Part shown: positions 8,821-17,831 of the stretch, in pieces | Layout: the number at the start of each line of letters is the position of its first letter | Numbering within the stretch: position 1 is the stretch's first letter | From: GCA-003244245 sp036378735 | GTDB lineage: Bacteria > Actinomycetota > Actinomycetes > Mycobacteriales > Pseudonocardiaceae | NCBI GenBank assembly: GCA_036378735.1 | Contig: DASUVX010000031.1 | Span: 1-64,000, forward strand | DNA: 64,000 nt | Direction of reading: 5' to 3' | Notes under the pieces: generated by a model | The model's database searches: none | Told to the model about the DNA's origin: nothing | What the model saw: only the letters and a program-made list of their open reading frames with translations | Translations under genes and position numbers: made by a program

Positions 8821-9891
8821 TCAGCCCCCGGCCGCAGTGAGCCACTCGCTGTAGAACACTCCGGCGCCCAGCGCGCAGCAGATGGCCGCGAGCAGCCAGA
8901 ACCGGATGATCACGGTCGTCTCGGGCCATCCGGCAAGCTCGAAGTGGTGGTGAAACGGCGCCATCCGGAACGGGCGGCGGCGGGTGGTCCGGAACACAGC
9001 CACCTGGATCACCACGGACAGCGCCTCGACCACGAACAGCCCACCGATCACGACGAGGAGCAACTCGGTCCGGGTCACCACGGAAAGCCCCGCGAGCAGC
9101 CCTCCGATGGCCAACGACCCGGTGTCGCCCATGAAGATCTTCGCCGGTGGGGCGTTCCACCACAGGAATCCGGTGCACGCACCGACCGCCGCGGCGGCCA
9201 CCACGGCCACATCGAGGGGGTCGCGCACCGTGTAGCAGCCGGGAACCGCCTGGATCGTGCAGTCCTGGGTGTTCTGCCAGAACGAGATGATCACGTAGGT
9301 CATCAGCACCATCGCCGCCGCGCCGGCCGCCAGGCCGTCCAAGCCGTCAGCCAGGTTCACCGCATTGGACCAGGCCGACACCAGCAAGTAGCTGAACAGC
9401 ACGAAGCCGGCGACCCCGAAGGACACCACGGCCACATCGCGCACGAACGACAGGTGAATGGAAGCCGGAGAGATGCCCTCGCCGTCCCGGAAACCCATCG
9501 CCAGGATGCCGAACACCACCGCGGCCACCAGCTGCCCGACCAGCTTGGCAGTCTTGTTCAACCCCAGGTTGCGCTGCCGGCGAACCTTGATCAGGTCGTC
9601 CAGGAAGCCGACCACCCCCAGCACCGTGGTGAGCAGCAGCACAAGCAGACCCGAGGCAGTGGTGCCATGCCGGGTGACGGTCAGGTGAGCGACCAGATAA
9701 CCGCTCCAGGTCGCCAGCAAGATGGCTACCCCGCCCATGGTGGGGGTGCCCCGCTTGCTCTGATGGGTCTGCGGCCCCTCCTGCCGGATCTCCTGCCCGA
9801 AACCCTGCCGGGTGAACACGCGGATCAGGTACGGCGTGAACAAGATCGAGGCGAGCAGCGCCACCCCGGAGGCGACCAGGATGGTGCTCAC
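8821..9891 (-). CDS. mraY: Phospho-MurNAc-pentapeptide transferase
   Basis: Integral membrane enzyme that moves phospho-MurNAc-pentapeptide onto undecaprenyl phosphate to make lipid I. It has 356 residues and about ten membrane segments. Visible motifs are QSKRGTPTMGG, FLDDLIKV (catalytic Asp pair), NAVNLADGLDGLAAG and PPAKIFMGDTGSLAIGG, then FHHHFELAGW (His motif). The GTG start at 9891 overlaps the murF stop. Confidence 0.97.
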   Translation of the reverse strand: MSTILVASGVALLASILFTPYLIRVFTRQGFGQEIRQEGPQTHQSKRGTPTMGGVAILLATWSGYLVAHLTVTRHGTTASGLLVLLLTTVLGVVGFLDDLIKVRRQRNLGLNKTAKLVGQLVAAVVFGILAMGFRDGEGISPASIHLSFVRDVAVVSFGVAGFVLFSYLLVSAWSNAVNLADGLDGLAAGAAAMVLMTYVIISFWQNTQDCTIQAVPGCYTVRDPLDVAVVAAAAVGACTGFLWWNAPPAKIFMGDTGSLAIGGLLAGLSVVTRTELLLVVIGGLFVVEALSVVIQVAVFRTTRRRPFRMAPFHHHFELAGWPETTVIIRFWLLAAICCALGAGVFYSEWLTAAGG

Positions 9892-11336
9892 CTGCCGCTC
9901 CCACCCAGCAGTGCTTCGGCGATGCGTTCCAAGCCGAACGACCGGGACGCCTTGATCAACACCACGTCACCGGCGGCGAGCTCGCCGGACAGCAGATCCA
10001 GTGCCGCGGGCACGTCAGGCACCAGCGTGGAGCCCGGCGCGGCGAGGTGCAGCTGCTCGGCCTGCTCCCCCACCACGATGAGCCGCTCGACTCCCAGCCG
10101 CGCGGTGAGCGCCCCGATGTCACGGTAGGCCCGCGCCGCTGCCTCGCCGAGCTCGGCGAGCGGGCCGAGCACCGCCCAGCTGCGCCGATGGGCGCCGGCA
10201 AGCACGACCAAGGTGCGCAACGCGGCGGCGACCGATTCGGGGTTGGCGTTGTAGGCGTCGTTGACCACGGTCACCCCGTCGGGACGGTCATTGACCTCCA
10301 TCCGCCAGCGTGACGCCGGGCGGTAGCAGTTGAGCACCGTGGCCGTGGCGTCTGGCGTGGCGCCCAGTTCCACGGCTACCGCAGCGGCGGCCAGCGCGTT
10401 GCACACCTGATGCTCGCCCGGCACCCCGAGCCGGACCGGGGCCTCCCCGATGGGGGTGACCAGGCGAAACGACGGGCAGCCGCGGTCGTCTAGCGCAACG
10501 TCGGCGGCACGAACCTGGGCCCGCGACGACCGCCCGAAGCGCACCACTCGTGCCGCAGTGCGCCGGTCCATCGCGGAGACCGCAGGGTCGTCGGCGTTGA
10601 GCACCGCGACCCCAGCCGGCGGCAGCTCCTCGACCAGCTCCCCCTTGGCGGTGGCGATCGCCTCCCGGGAGCCGAATTCAGCGAGGTGCGCCGAGCCGAC
10701 GTTGAGTACCACCCCGATCGACGGCGGCGCCACCCGGCACAGTGCGCGGATCTGACCGGGCCCCCGCGCGGAGAGTTCCAGGATCAGGTGCCGGGTGGTC
10801 CGGTCGGCCCGCAGCGCGGTCCACGGGTGGCCGACCTCGTTGTTGAACGACCCCGGCGGGGCCACCGTCGCGCCCAGCGGGGCGAGCAACGCGGCCACCA
10901 TGTCCTTGGTGGACGTCTTGCCCGACGAACCGGTCAAGGCCACCACCCGCAGGCCGGATTGGCTCAGCGTGTGCACCACCGACCGCGCCAGCGCAGCCAG
11001 CGCAGCGAGCACTGCGGCGCCCAAGCCATCAGTGTCCGCGGCCAGCGCGTAGGCACCTGACCCGGGGGCAGCTCGATGCGCATCGGCCCGCGGGGCGAGC
11101 ACCGCGGCGGCATCGACAGCTCGCCCGGCCAGTACCCCGGCGGCGCCCGCGGCCATTGCCGCGGTCGCGAAGTCATGCCCGTCGACCCGCTCGCCCGGCA
11201 ACGCGACGAACAATCCACCGGGCTGGACGCGGCGGGAGTCGAACTCGACGCCGCCCGTGATCATCTCGGTTCCTGAGCAGCTGTGCAGGACGCCGCCTAC
11301 CGCGTCGGCCACCTCGGCCAGGGTGAGCTCAATCAT
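9888..11336 (-). CDS. murF: UDP-MurNAc-tripeptide--D-Ala-D-Ala ligase
   Basis: Adds D-Ala-D-Ala to UDP-MurNAc-tripeptide. The ATP loop is LTGSSGKTSTKD (about 134-145). The central region has LNVGSAHLAEFGS and the C-terminal domain has NDAYNANPESVAAAL, both typical of MurF. It has 482 residues and starts MIELTLAEVADAVGG. The ATG overlaps the murE stop. Confidence 0.97.
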   Translation of the reverse strand: MIELTLAEVADAVGGVLHSCSGTEMITGGVEFDSRRVQPGGLFVALPGERVDGHDFATAAMAAGAAGVLAGRAVDAAAVLAPRADAHRAAPGSGAYALAADTDGLGAAVLAALAALARSVVHTLSQSGLRVVALTGSSGKTSTKDMVAALLAPLGATVAPPGSFNNEVGHPWTALRADRTTRHLILELSARGPGQIRALCRVAPPSIGVVLNVGSAHLAEFGSREAIATAKGELVEELPPAGVAVLNADDPAVSAMDRRTAARVVRFGRSSRAQVRAADVALDDRGCPSFRLVTPIGEAPVRLGVPGEHQVCNALAAAAVAVELGATPDATATVLNCYRPASRWRMEVNDRPDGVTVVNDAYNANPESVAAALRTLVVLAGAHRRSWAVLGPLAELGEAAARAYRDIGALTARLGVERLIVVGEQAEQLHLAAPGSTLVPDVPAALDLLSGELAAGDVVLIKASRSFGLERIAEALLGGSGR

Positions 11337-12886
11337 GGCTGGCTCACAGTGCGCTCATCGAGCACGCCGGCGAGTACGTCCGCGTCCGCGAACGGATGCT
11401 TGACGCCGTGCACCTCCTGCCCGGTCTCGTGACCCTTGCCGGCAACGATGACCCCGTCACCGCTGCGGGCCTGGGCCACTGCATATGCGATGGCAGCCGC
11501 TCGATCGGGGATTTCCACCACCTCTGCGCGACCTACGTGCGTCCCGGAGAGCATGGCAGCGCGGATCGCAGCGGGATCCTCGGTCCGCGGGTTGTCGTCG
11601 GTGACCACCAGCAGATCGGCCCGGCGGGCAGCTTCGGCACCCATCATCGGACGCTTGCCGGCGTCCCGGTCTCCACCACAGCCCAGTACTACCAGCAGCC
11701 GTCCCGGCACCTGGGCCCGCACCGCATCAAGCAGCGCGGCCACCGCAGCGGGCTTGTGCGCGTAGTCGACCAGGGCGAGGAAGTCCTGGCCGCGGCGCAC
11801 CCGCTGCATCCGCCCGGGCACCTCGGCGGTGCCGATACCTCGCGCGAGCAGCACCGGATCGGCCCCCGCGGCGTGCCCGGCCGCCAGCGCGAGCAGCGCA
11901 TTGGTGACGTTGAATTCGCCGGGCAGGCGCACGGTCACAGCGATGCTGCGCCCGCCGGGACCCACCGCGCGGAAAGTCTGGCTACCGGACTGATGACCAT
12001 GGATGTCCGTGGCGCGCCAGGTGGCGTCACCGCTGCGTGACACGGTGGTCGTTGCGCCGGTGACCAACCGGCGGCCCCAGGCGTCGTCCACGCAGACCAC
12101 CTCGGCTACGGCCCGGCCGTCGAACAGCAGCGCCTTGGCTGCGAAGTAGTCCTCCAGGTCGGCGTGGAAATCCAGGTGATCCTGGGACAGGTTGGTGAAG
12201 GCACCGACCGCGAAGGCAGTGCCGGTCACCCGGCCTAGCGCCAGCGAATGGCTGGACACCTCCATGGGCACGTGCGTGACCCCGCGTTCGTGCATCAGGG
12301 CCAGCAGCGCCTGCAGATCCGGGGCCTCCGGCGTGGTGAACTCGCTAGGCAGCAGTGACTCGCCGATCCGTGCCTGCACCGTGCCGAGCAGGCCGGTCTG
12401 CGCGCCTGCCGCACGTAATCCCGCCTCCAGCAAGTGTGCCGTGGTGGTCTTTCCGGCGGTGCCGGTGATCCCGACCACCGCCAGCCGGGTTGACGGGTCA
12501 CCGTAGACGTGGGCGGACAGCGCGCCCACCACTGACCGGGGGTCCGGGTGCACCAGCACCGGCACGGTCGGGCTGGCGCCTGCCAGGTGGCGCACACCTG
12601 GCGGATCGGTGAGCACCGCGACCGCGCCTGCGCGCACCGCGAGCTCGGCGAAGTCGGCTCCGTGCGGGCGTCCCGGGGCCAGGCTGGGTAGCGCCACGAA
12701 CAGGTCGCCGGGCAACGTCCGTTGGGCGCGCAGGGTGACCCCCCCGACGAGGGTTGGGCCGGGGGGCCGATCGGTGCTCGGGGCAGTCGCGCCGGCCAGC
12801 GCAGCGAGCACGGTCAGCGGGGTCGGCGCGGTGCGCGACGGCCGCAGCGGCGTCTCGGCCAACGAGCGAGTCACAAGAGCAGTCAC
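11333..12886 (-). CDS. murE: UDP-MurNAc-tripeptide synthetase
   Basis: Adds the third amino acid to UDP-MurNAc-L-Ala-D-Glu. The ATP loop is ITGTAGKTTTAHLL; the carbamylated-lysine region and LSQDHLDFH follow; the C-terminal part has TDDNPRTEDPAAI. The DNPR motif is the signature of the meso-diaminopimelate-specific enzymes, in keeping with dapA and dapB in this window. It has 517 residues with a GTG start at 12886. The gap upstream to ftsI is 128 bp and shows nothing distinctive. Confidence 0.96.
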   Translation of the reverse strand: MTALVTRSLAETPLRPSRTAPTPLTVLAALAGATAPSTDRPPGPTLVGGVTLRAQRTLPGDLFVALPSLAPGRPHGADFAELAVRAGAVAVLTDPPGVRHLAGASPTVPVLVHPDPRSVVGALSAHVYGDPSTRLAVVGITGTAGKTTTAHLLEAGLRAAGAQTGLLGTVQARIGESLLPSEFTTPEAPDLQALLALMHERGVTHVPMEVSSHSLALGRVTGTAFAVGAFTNLSQDHLDFHADLEDYFAAKALLFDGRAVAEVVCVDDAWGRRLVTGATTTVSRSGDATWRATDIHGHQSGSQTFRAVGPGGRSIAVTVRLPGEFNVTNALLALAAGHAAGADPVLLARGIGTAEVPGRMQRVRRGQDFLALVDYAHKPAAVAALLDAVRAQVPGRLLVVLGCGGDRDAGKRPMMGAEAARRADLLVVTDDNPRTEDPAAIRAAMLSGTHVGRAEVVEIPDRAAAIAYAVAQARSGDGVIVAGKGHETGQEVHGVKHPFADADVLAGVLDERTVSQP

Positions 12887-13014
12887 GATCCGGGGTCGGG
12901 TACGCGTGGAGCTGACGCCCAGCGCGCACGAAGGCTACCGGCGTCGTACTTGGAGATCGGTACAGGCCCGGTGCCGGCGTCCGATCGCCAGCGTCCGCCG
13001 ATCAGCAACCGCAG

Positions 13015-14847
13015 TTACGGCAGGGTGAGAATGGCCGGTGGACTGGGCGCCGCAGACAGCGGGATCTGGTAGCGCCCCGCCAGGTAGGACGCGATCTGGT
13101 GGAACAGCGGGGCGGCGCTGCCGACCGCGGGATCATCGAGCATGATCCCGACCACGAAGCGCGGCGAATCGGCGGGCAGGATCCCGGCGAAGGTGATCCA
13201 GTAGTTCGAGTTGCTGTAGCAGCCGCAACCGGGATTGACCTGCTGCGCGGTGCCGCTCTTGCCCGCGATCTGGTAGCCGTCCAGCGCCGCCTCCGGGGCG
13301 GTGCCGCGCTGTCCCGGCTCGTTCTGCACGACGGCGCGCAGCATGTCCCGCACCGTACGAGAGGTCTGCGGGCTGACCACCCGGATCCCGGCTGGGCGCG
13401 GGGTCGCGGTCCGGGTGCCATCCGGCGCGATCTCCGCGCTGACGATGCGCGGTGGGATGCGGACCCCATCGTTGGCGATTGCCTGGTACATGCCGGCCAT
13501 CTGCAACACGGTCATCGACAGACCTTGACCGATGGGCAGGTTGGCGAACGTGCTGCCGGACCACTGGTCGCGAGGCGGCACCCGACCGGCGCTCTCCCCC
13601 GGCAGCCCGACGCCGGTGCGCTGACCCAGGCCCATTCGGTTGAGCATGTCCACGAACCGGTCTGCGCCGACGCGTTGCGCGGTGAGCAGTGTGCCGACGT
13701 TGGACGAGCGGGCCAGCACTCCAGTGAACGTGAGGTTGAGAATGCCGTGCGGCCACGCGTCACGGACTGTCCGGTCCGCGATGTGCAGTTCGCCGGGCAC
13801 GTGTAATGGGGTGTCGGGCCCGACGACGCCGCTTTCGATCCCGGCGGCGGCCGTCAGGACCTTGTTCACCGAGCCTGGTTCGTAGGGCGCGGAGACCGCC
13901 GGGTTGCCCAGCGTTTCCGGGGTCGCGGACTCGAGGTTGTTCGGGTCGAAGGTGGAGTCGTTGGCCATCGCGTACACCTCGCCGGTGCGTGCTTCGAGGA
14001 CGACCGCGCTGGCGCCTTTGGCGCGGTACTTATGCGCGTAGTCGCGCAGCATCTGGGCCACGGTGAACTGCAGGTCGGAGTCGAGGGTGAGCTCCAGTCC
14101 AGAACCGGGAACGGGCGGTCGCTCGGCGCGCTCACTGCCCGGGATGACCGCGTCGGAGCCCTCCGCGGTATCCACCACCCGCCGGCCGTCCCGGCCGGCC
14201 AGCAGGGTGTCGTCGTAGCTCTCCAGGCCCACCAGGCCACGGACTTTGCGCTCGTCGGCCCGCCAGTTCGCCACTCCCAGGACGTTGGAGGCCAGCTCGC
14301 CGCCCGGGTATTGCCGGATCTCCCGGTGCTCCGCGCTGATCTCCGGGAAGTCCTGCTGGATCGCTCTGGCTTGGGCCGGCGTCACCAGCGGCGCCAGCAG
14401 CACGGTCTTGCGGTCGCTGCGCAGCTGGCTCAGGATCTCCTGCTCCGAGACCGGGGGCCCGAGCACCTGAGCGACCCGCCGGGCCATCGCCTGCTTGTGC
14501 ACGTCCGGGTCGGCCCGGATCGCCCGCTGCTCGGCGGTGATCCGGTTGGGTTGGGCGTACAGCGCTTTGGCTGCCACGCTGAATGCCAACGGGGTGCCGT
14601 TGCGGTCAGTGATCGTGCCCCGCTGCGCCGGAAGCAGCTGCACGGTGGTGCGCTGCTTGGAAGCCTGCGCCGACAGCGCAGCCGCCTGCAGCCCCTGCAC
14701 CGCAGCCAATTTGACGCCGGCGGCGACGAGTGCGGCGACGAGCACCACCCGACCCAGTCCCAGCCGGGTGCGCAGCCCGACTGTTGCGGAGCGGGCCCGG
14801 CGGTGCCGGGCCGGTCCGGTGGTCCGGCGGATCGTCGCGGTGCTCAT
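13015..14847 (-). CDS. ftsI: Septal class B penicillin-binding protein FtsI (PBP3)
   Basis: Transpeptidase that cross-links septal peptidoglycan, partner of FtsW. It has 610 residues: basic N-terminus, a membrane anchor at about 33-50, the dimerisation/pedestal domain (PAQRGTITDRNGTPLA), then the penicillin-binding domain. All three active-site motifs are present: S326-V-N-K329 (SxxK), SSN at 381-383 and KSGT at 530-533. The ATG shares one base with the ftsL stop (TGATG). It lies in its usual place between ftsL and murE. Confidence 0.97.
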   Translation of the reverse strand: MSTATIRRTTGPARHRRARSATVGLRTRLGLGRVVLVAALVAAGVKLAAVQGLQAAALSAQASKQRTTVQLLPAQRGTITDRNGTPLAFSVAAKALYAQPNRITAEQRAIRADPDVHKQAMARRVAQVLGPPVSEQEILSQLRSDRKTVLLAPLVTPAQARAIQQDFPEISAEHREIRQYPGGELASNVLGVANWRADERKVRGLVGLESYDDTLLAGRDGRRVVDTAEGSDAVIPGSERAERPPVPGSGLELTLDSDLQFTVAQMLRDYAHKYRAKGASAVVLEARTGEVYAMANDSTFDPNNLESATPETLGNPAVSAPYEPGSVNKVLTAAAGIESGVVGPDTPLHVPGELHIADRTVRDAWPHGILNLTFTGVLARSSNVGTLLTAQRVGADRFVDMLNRMGLGQRTGVGLPGESAGRVPPRDQWSGSTFANLPIGQGLSMTVLQMAGMYQAIANDGVRIPPRIVSAEIAPDGTRTATPRPAGIRVVSPQTSRTVRDMLRAVVQNEPGQRGTAPEAALDGYQIAGKSGTAQQVNPGCGCYSNSNYWITFAGILPADSPRFVVGIMLDDPAVGSAAPLFHQIASYLAGRYQIPLSAAPSPPAILTLP

Positions 14848-15623
14848 CAGGTCCGGCCCGGCGAGCTAGGCGCTGGCGGAGCCGGGCCAGTTACCGGCGG
14901 CACGGATACGCCGGCCAGCGGTGGGACTTGCGCTGCTGGCGGTGGGACTTGCGGTGCTGGCGGTGGAATGACCGGCTGCGGCGGGGTAGGTCCCGCCTGC
15001 GGCGGGGTAGGTCCCGCCTGCGGCGGGGGTAGGGCTGCCTGCGGCGGGGGTGGGACTGCCTGCGGCGGGGCTGGTGTTGCCTGCGGCGGGGCCGGTATCA
15101 CCGGCGGCGCGGGTGGCGGGGCGGGGGCGGTGGCTCGCCGCGGCTGACCGATCAGTACGACACCACCATCGGGTCGGACGACCAGCCGGGCCGCATCCCC
15201 GGCCGGCACCATGCCCAGCTCCCTGGCTCGGCGAGCCAGCTCGGGCGCGGTCTCCAGGGTGGCTACCTGGCGGCTCAAACTCTCCGATCGCTCGGTCAAC
15301 TGCCTGGCCACCTTTCGGGCGTTCTGCAGGTGGTAGGAGTCAGCGGTAGCCGCTGTGGACAACCACAGCGTGGCTACCAGCGTCACGGCCAGCAGAGCCA
15401 TCACCAACATCACGAACGGGGTGCGGCCGGTGTCCGCGCTGCCGGGACCAGCGGGGCGCACCGCAGTGCGCTGAGCCCGCCGGGCGTAAGCGCGCGCGAC
15501 AGCCGGAGATCGCCCGCGCTGCGATGCCGGATCCCGGCCACCACTGGGCACCGGGTCCCGGCGGCGGGCCGGTGCGGTCGTCCTGCCACGCGTCGAGGTC
15601 GCGGTCCGGGCGGGAGCAGTCAT
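14847..15623 (-). CDS. FtsL-like bitopic division protein with proline-rich tail
   Basis: Occupies the ftsL slot between rsmH and ftsI, with ATGA overlap to rsmH. It has 258 residues: a basic N-terminal 65, one membrane segment (FVMLVMALLAVTLVATLWLST, about 70-90), a heptad-rich coiled stretch (about 95-130, ARKVARQLTERSESLSRQVATLE), then ARELGMVPAGD as in actinobacterial FtsL. After that comes a tail of about 90 residues made of PPQAxPx repeats. It corresponds by position to the proline-rich Rv2164c of M. tuberculosis. FtsL function is inferred from position, topology and the coiled coil. Confidence 0.75.
   Translation of the reverse strand: MTAPARTATSTRGRTTAPARRRDPVPSGGRDPASQRGRSPAVARAYARRAQRTAVRPAGPGSADTGRTPFVMLVMALLAVTLVATLWLSTAATADSYHLQNARKVARQLTERSESLSRQVATLETAPELARRARELGMVPAGDAARLVVRPDGGVVLIGQPRRATAPAPPPAPPVIPAPPQATPAPPQAVPPPPQAALPPPQAGPTPPQAGPTPPQPVIPPPAPQVPPPAAQVPPLAGVSVPPVTGPAPPAPSSPGRT
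14975..15120 (-). repeat. 21-bp tandem repeats coding a PPQA heptad tail
   Basis: About six units of roughly 21 bp, unit core GCGGGGTAGGTCCCGCCTGCG on the plus strand split as GCGGGGTAGG and TCCCGCCTGCG, encode PAPPQAT/PTPPQAG-type heptads at the end of the FtsL-like protein. Two neighbouring units are identical, a sign of recent slippage. Confidence 0.7.
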
Positions 15624-16609
15624 GAGGCCGACCCCAGCCGGCCGGATCCAGGCTGATCAGGCGCGGCGATGCGCTGCACAGCACGCAGCCGTACGGACGC
15701 TGCGCGCGGATTGGCGGCGATCTCGGCCTGGCCGGCCCGCTCGGCGCCGCGGGTCAACGCGGCCAGCTGCGGTCCGTGCCCCGGCAGCTCGACCGGCAGG
15801 CCGGCCGGGGTGCGGGAGGTGCTCAGCGCGGCCAGCGCCCGCTTGACGATCCGGTCCTCCAGCGAGTGGTAGGACATCGCCACCAACCGGCCACCGACCG
15901 CCAGCGCATGCAGCGCCGCGGGCACTGCCGAGTGCAGCGCTGCCAGCTCGCCGTTGACCTCGATCCGCAACGCCTGGAAGGTGCGCTTGGCCGGGTGGCC
16001 CCCGTGCCGGCGAGTCGCTGCGGGGACATTCTGGTAGACCACGTCAACCAGTTGAGCGGTGGTCTCGAAGGGCTGCCGGGCCCGCTGCGCCACGACCGCG
16101 GCGGCTATCCGGCCGGCGAAGCGCTCCTCCCCGTACTCCCGCAGTACCCGACGCAGATCACCTTCCGGATAGCCGTTGAGTACGTCGGCGGCAGTCGGTC
16201 CCGCGGTGGGATCCATGCGCATGTCCAGCACGGCATCGCGGGCATAGGAGAAGCCACGTTCGGCCGTGTCGAGCTGCAGCGAGGACACGCCCAGGTCGAA
16301 CAGCACGCCGTCGACGTGCGGGATCTCGAATCGGCGCAAAATCCGCGGTAGCTCGTCGTAAACGGCGTGCACCAGATGCACCCGCTCGGCGTAGGAGCGC
16401 AGCCGATCGCCGGCCACGCCGAGCGCTTGCTGGTCGCGGTCGATGCCGATCAGGGTGAGCGCCGGATGGGCGCCGAGTAGCGCCGCCGCGTGGCCACCGA
16501 GACCCACCGTGGCGTCGACCATCACGGCTGGGCGGTTCGCCAGCGCAGGCTCGAGCAGCTCGAGGGATCGGCGCAGCAGGACAGGGGCGTGCTGGAGTGA
16601 CCCGGCCAT
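15620..16609 (-). CDS. rsmH: 16S rRNA (cytosine-1402 N4) methyltransferase RsmH
   Basis: SAM-dependent methyltransferase (MraW) acting on C1402 of 16S rRNA. Motifs: HAPVLLRRSLELL, VDATVGLGGHAAALL (SAM site), DGVLFDLGVSSLQLD, YHSLEDRIVKRAL. Start: ATG 16609 (MAGSLQHAPV) has a GGGAGG site 8-9 bp upstream and gives 329 residues. An open frame continues up to 16699, but that extension reads through a low-complexity tandem repeat and lacks conservation. The palindromic element lies about 80 bp upstream, inside its leader. Confidence 0.95.
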   Translation of the reverse strand: MAGSLQHAPVLLRRSLELLEPALANRPAVMVDATVGLGGHAAALLGAHPALTLIGIDRDQQALGVAGDRLRSYAERVHLVHAVYDELPRILRRFEIPHVDGVLFDLGVSSLQLDTAERGFSYARDAVLDMRMDPTAGPTAADVLNGYPEGDLRRVLREYGEERFAGRIAAAVVAQRARQPFETTAQLVDVVYQNVPAATRRHGGHPAKRTFQALRIEVNGELAALHSAVPAALHALAVGGRLVAMSYHSLEDRIVKRALAALSTSRTPAGLPVELPGHGPQLAALTRGAERAGQAEIAANPRAASVRLRAVQRIAAPDQPGSGRLGSAS

Positions 16610-16637
16610 CACCAGCCTCCCTCCGCTCACACCCACC

Positions 16638-16756
16638 TCTTTCCCCCACACCCCGACATGCCCCCCACACCCCTGACATGCCCCCCACACCCCCGACATG
16701 GAGCCATATCGGGGTCATCGCGTACGCGCTTACCCCGATATGGCTCCATGTCGGGG
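16638..16756. repeat. Palindromic element copy 1 with adjacent tandem repeats
   Basis: Two 24-bp arms at 16691-16714 and 16733-16756 are perfect reverse complements, separated by 18 bp that contain CGCGTACGCG. Arms begin CCCCGACATGG and end ATATCGGGG. Just before arm 1, the unit CCCCACACCCCGACATG is repeated about three times at a 20-bp period (16643-16700). It lies between mraZ and rsmH, so in the rsmH leader if both are cotranscribed. The rest of the 291-bp gap shows no gene. Confidence 0.9.
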
Positions 16757-16900
16757 TAAGCGGACTCGGTGCCGCCAGGTCTCCGCCCGGACCAGATTCC
16801 TGGCGCCGGGGAAGGTGCGTCAGGGCTGGGCCGTCCGTGTTGCTGGGCGTTTTAGGTATCCGCGGGATGCAGCTCCGGACGGAGACCTCGCGTCACCGGG

Positions 16901-17338
16901 TCACATCACCCCGGGCAGCACCTCCTCCTGCGCCTGGGCGTAGGACTCCTCGTGCTCCTCCAGGTAGCGCTGCCAGGCGGCGCTGTCCCAGATCTCCAAA
17001 CGGTTGATCGCGCCGATCACCGCGCAGTCCTTGGTCAGCCCGGCGTAGCGGCGCAGCTCCGCGGCGATCGCGATCCGGCCCTGCCCGTCCGGGCGCTGTT
17101 CGTCGGTGCCGGCGAACAGGTAACGCTGGTAAGCCCGAACCGCCTCATTGGTGAACGGCGCCTGCGCCACCTTGCGGGCCATCTGCTCGAACTCGGCACG
17201 GGGAAAGACATAGAGGCAGTGGTCCTGTCCCTTGGTGACCATCAACCCCCCTGCGAGCGCGTCGCGGAACTTTGCCGGCAGCGTCAACCGCCCCTTGTCG
17301 TCGAGCCGGGGTGTGTGCGTGCCCAGGAACACGGCCAC
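16901..17338 (-). CDS. mraZ: MraZ transcriptional regulator of the dcw cluster
   Basis: AbrB-like DNA-binding protein that represses its own operon and is widely the first dcw gene. It has 145 residues with two MraZ repeats, each with its signature: DDKGRLTLPAKFR (about 13-25) and DGQGRIAIAAELR (about 85-97). The GTG start at 17338 has GGAGAGG upstream. MraZ-type boxes lie about 40-80 bp upstream (17380-17419). The gap to rsmH, with the palindromic repeat, is long for this pair. Confidence 0.96.
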   Translation of the reverse strand: MAVFLGTHTPRLDDKGRLTLPAKFRDALAGGLMVTKGQDHCLYVFPRAEFEQMARKVAQAPFTNEAVRAYQRYLFAGTDEQRPDGQGRIAIAAELRRYAGLTKDCAVIGAINRLEIWDSAAWQRYLEEHEESYAQAQEEVLPGVM

Positions 17339-17379
17339 CCGCCTCTCCGCATCCGGCGGACCGGTCGTGAAGCACCCTT

Positions 17380-17419
17380 ATGCTCCACAGAGACCCACAG
17401 TACCCCACTTTACGCCACT
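17380..17419 (-). promoter_or_regulatory. Four MraZ boxes at 10-bp spacing
   Basis: On the mraZ strand four consecutive decamers each begin with (A/T)GTGG: AGTGGCGTAA, AGTGGGGTAC, TGTGGGTCTC, TGTGGAGCAT. MraZ is known to bind direct TGGG-like repeats one helical turn apart, so this is the expected autoregulatory operator. The boxes overlap the promoter at 17397-17424. Confidence 0.85.
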
Positions 17420-17424
17420 GTCAA
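17397..17424 (-). promoter_or_regulatory. Predicted mraZ (dcw) promoter
   Basis: On the minus strand TTGACA (17424-17419) is followed after 16 bp by TACTGT (17402-17397), a reasonable primary-sigma promoter. The four MraZ boxes cover the spacer and the -10, so bound MraZ would block RNA polymerase. Confidence 0.65.
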
Positions 17425-17831
17425 CGTACGAGCACCCTCCGTGTTCGTTCATATTCGGCATCACACCAGTTCAGAGGTGGTGGGAGAGGGTGGGGCGAGC
17501 ACCGACGCGGGGACACCGTTACACCCTGGGAAGACCTTCGAACGCTCCTGGGGAGATCCCCGCCCGCCCAGCCGGACCGGCCGCAATGCCGTCAGCAAGA
17601 TCGTCAAGATAGGAGGTGGGAGAAAGTGGAGGGCTCGGCCACCGTCGATCCGCCGGCAACACAGCGATTTGAGCGAACCGCACGCCGGCAGCCGGATGCT
17701 CGTCGTTGTTCGGAGGTGGGAACGCCTTCCCCGCCGGGTTGGCGTTGCGCCACGGTTTGACAGACTCGGCCCGGCGCTGGCGGTTCACCGGTCTCATGCA
17801 CCAGCGACCCGCGAGACGGTCAGGAGGTGGC
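17425..17831. other. Gene-free region between mraZ and moxR
   Basis: About 400 bp between the divergent mraZ and moxR genes. Beyond the mraZ promoter it holds no convincing gene; the open frames here lack ribosome sites and recognisable sequence. The block GCAAGATCGTCA occurs twice (about 17592 and 17842), the second time inside the moxR start region. A moxR promoter must lie here but could not be placed. Confidence 0.6.

Noticed and set aside
16610..16740. Small frames reading MTPIWLHVG, PDMETYRG or PDMSPCRG
   Set aside because: They come from translating the palindromic element; no ribosome site and the same peptides appear at each copy.
17425..17831. Possible genes in the mraZ-moxR gap on either strand
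   Set aside because: Frames lack ribosome sites and any known motif, and they overlap promoter elements.
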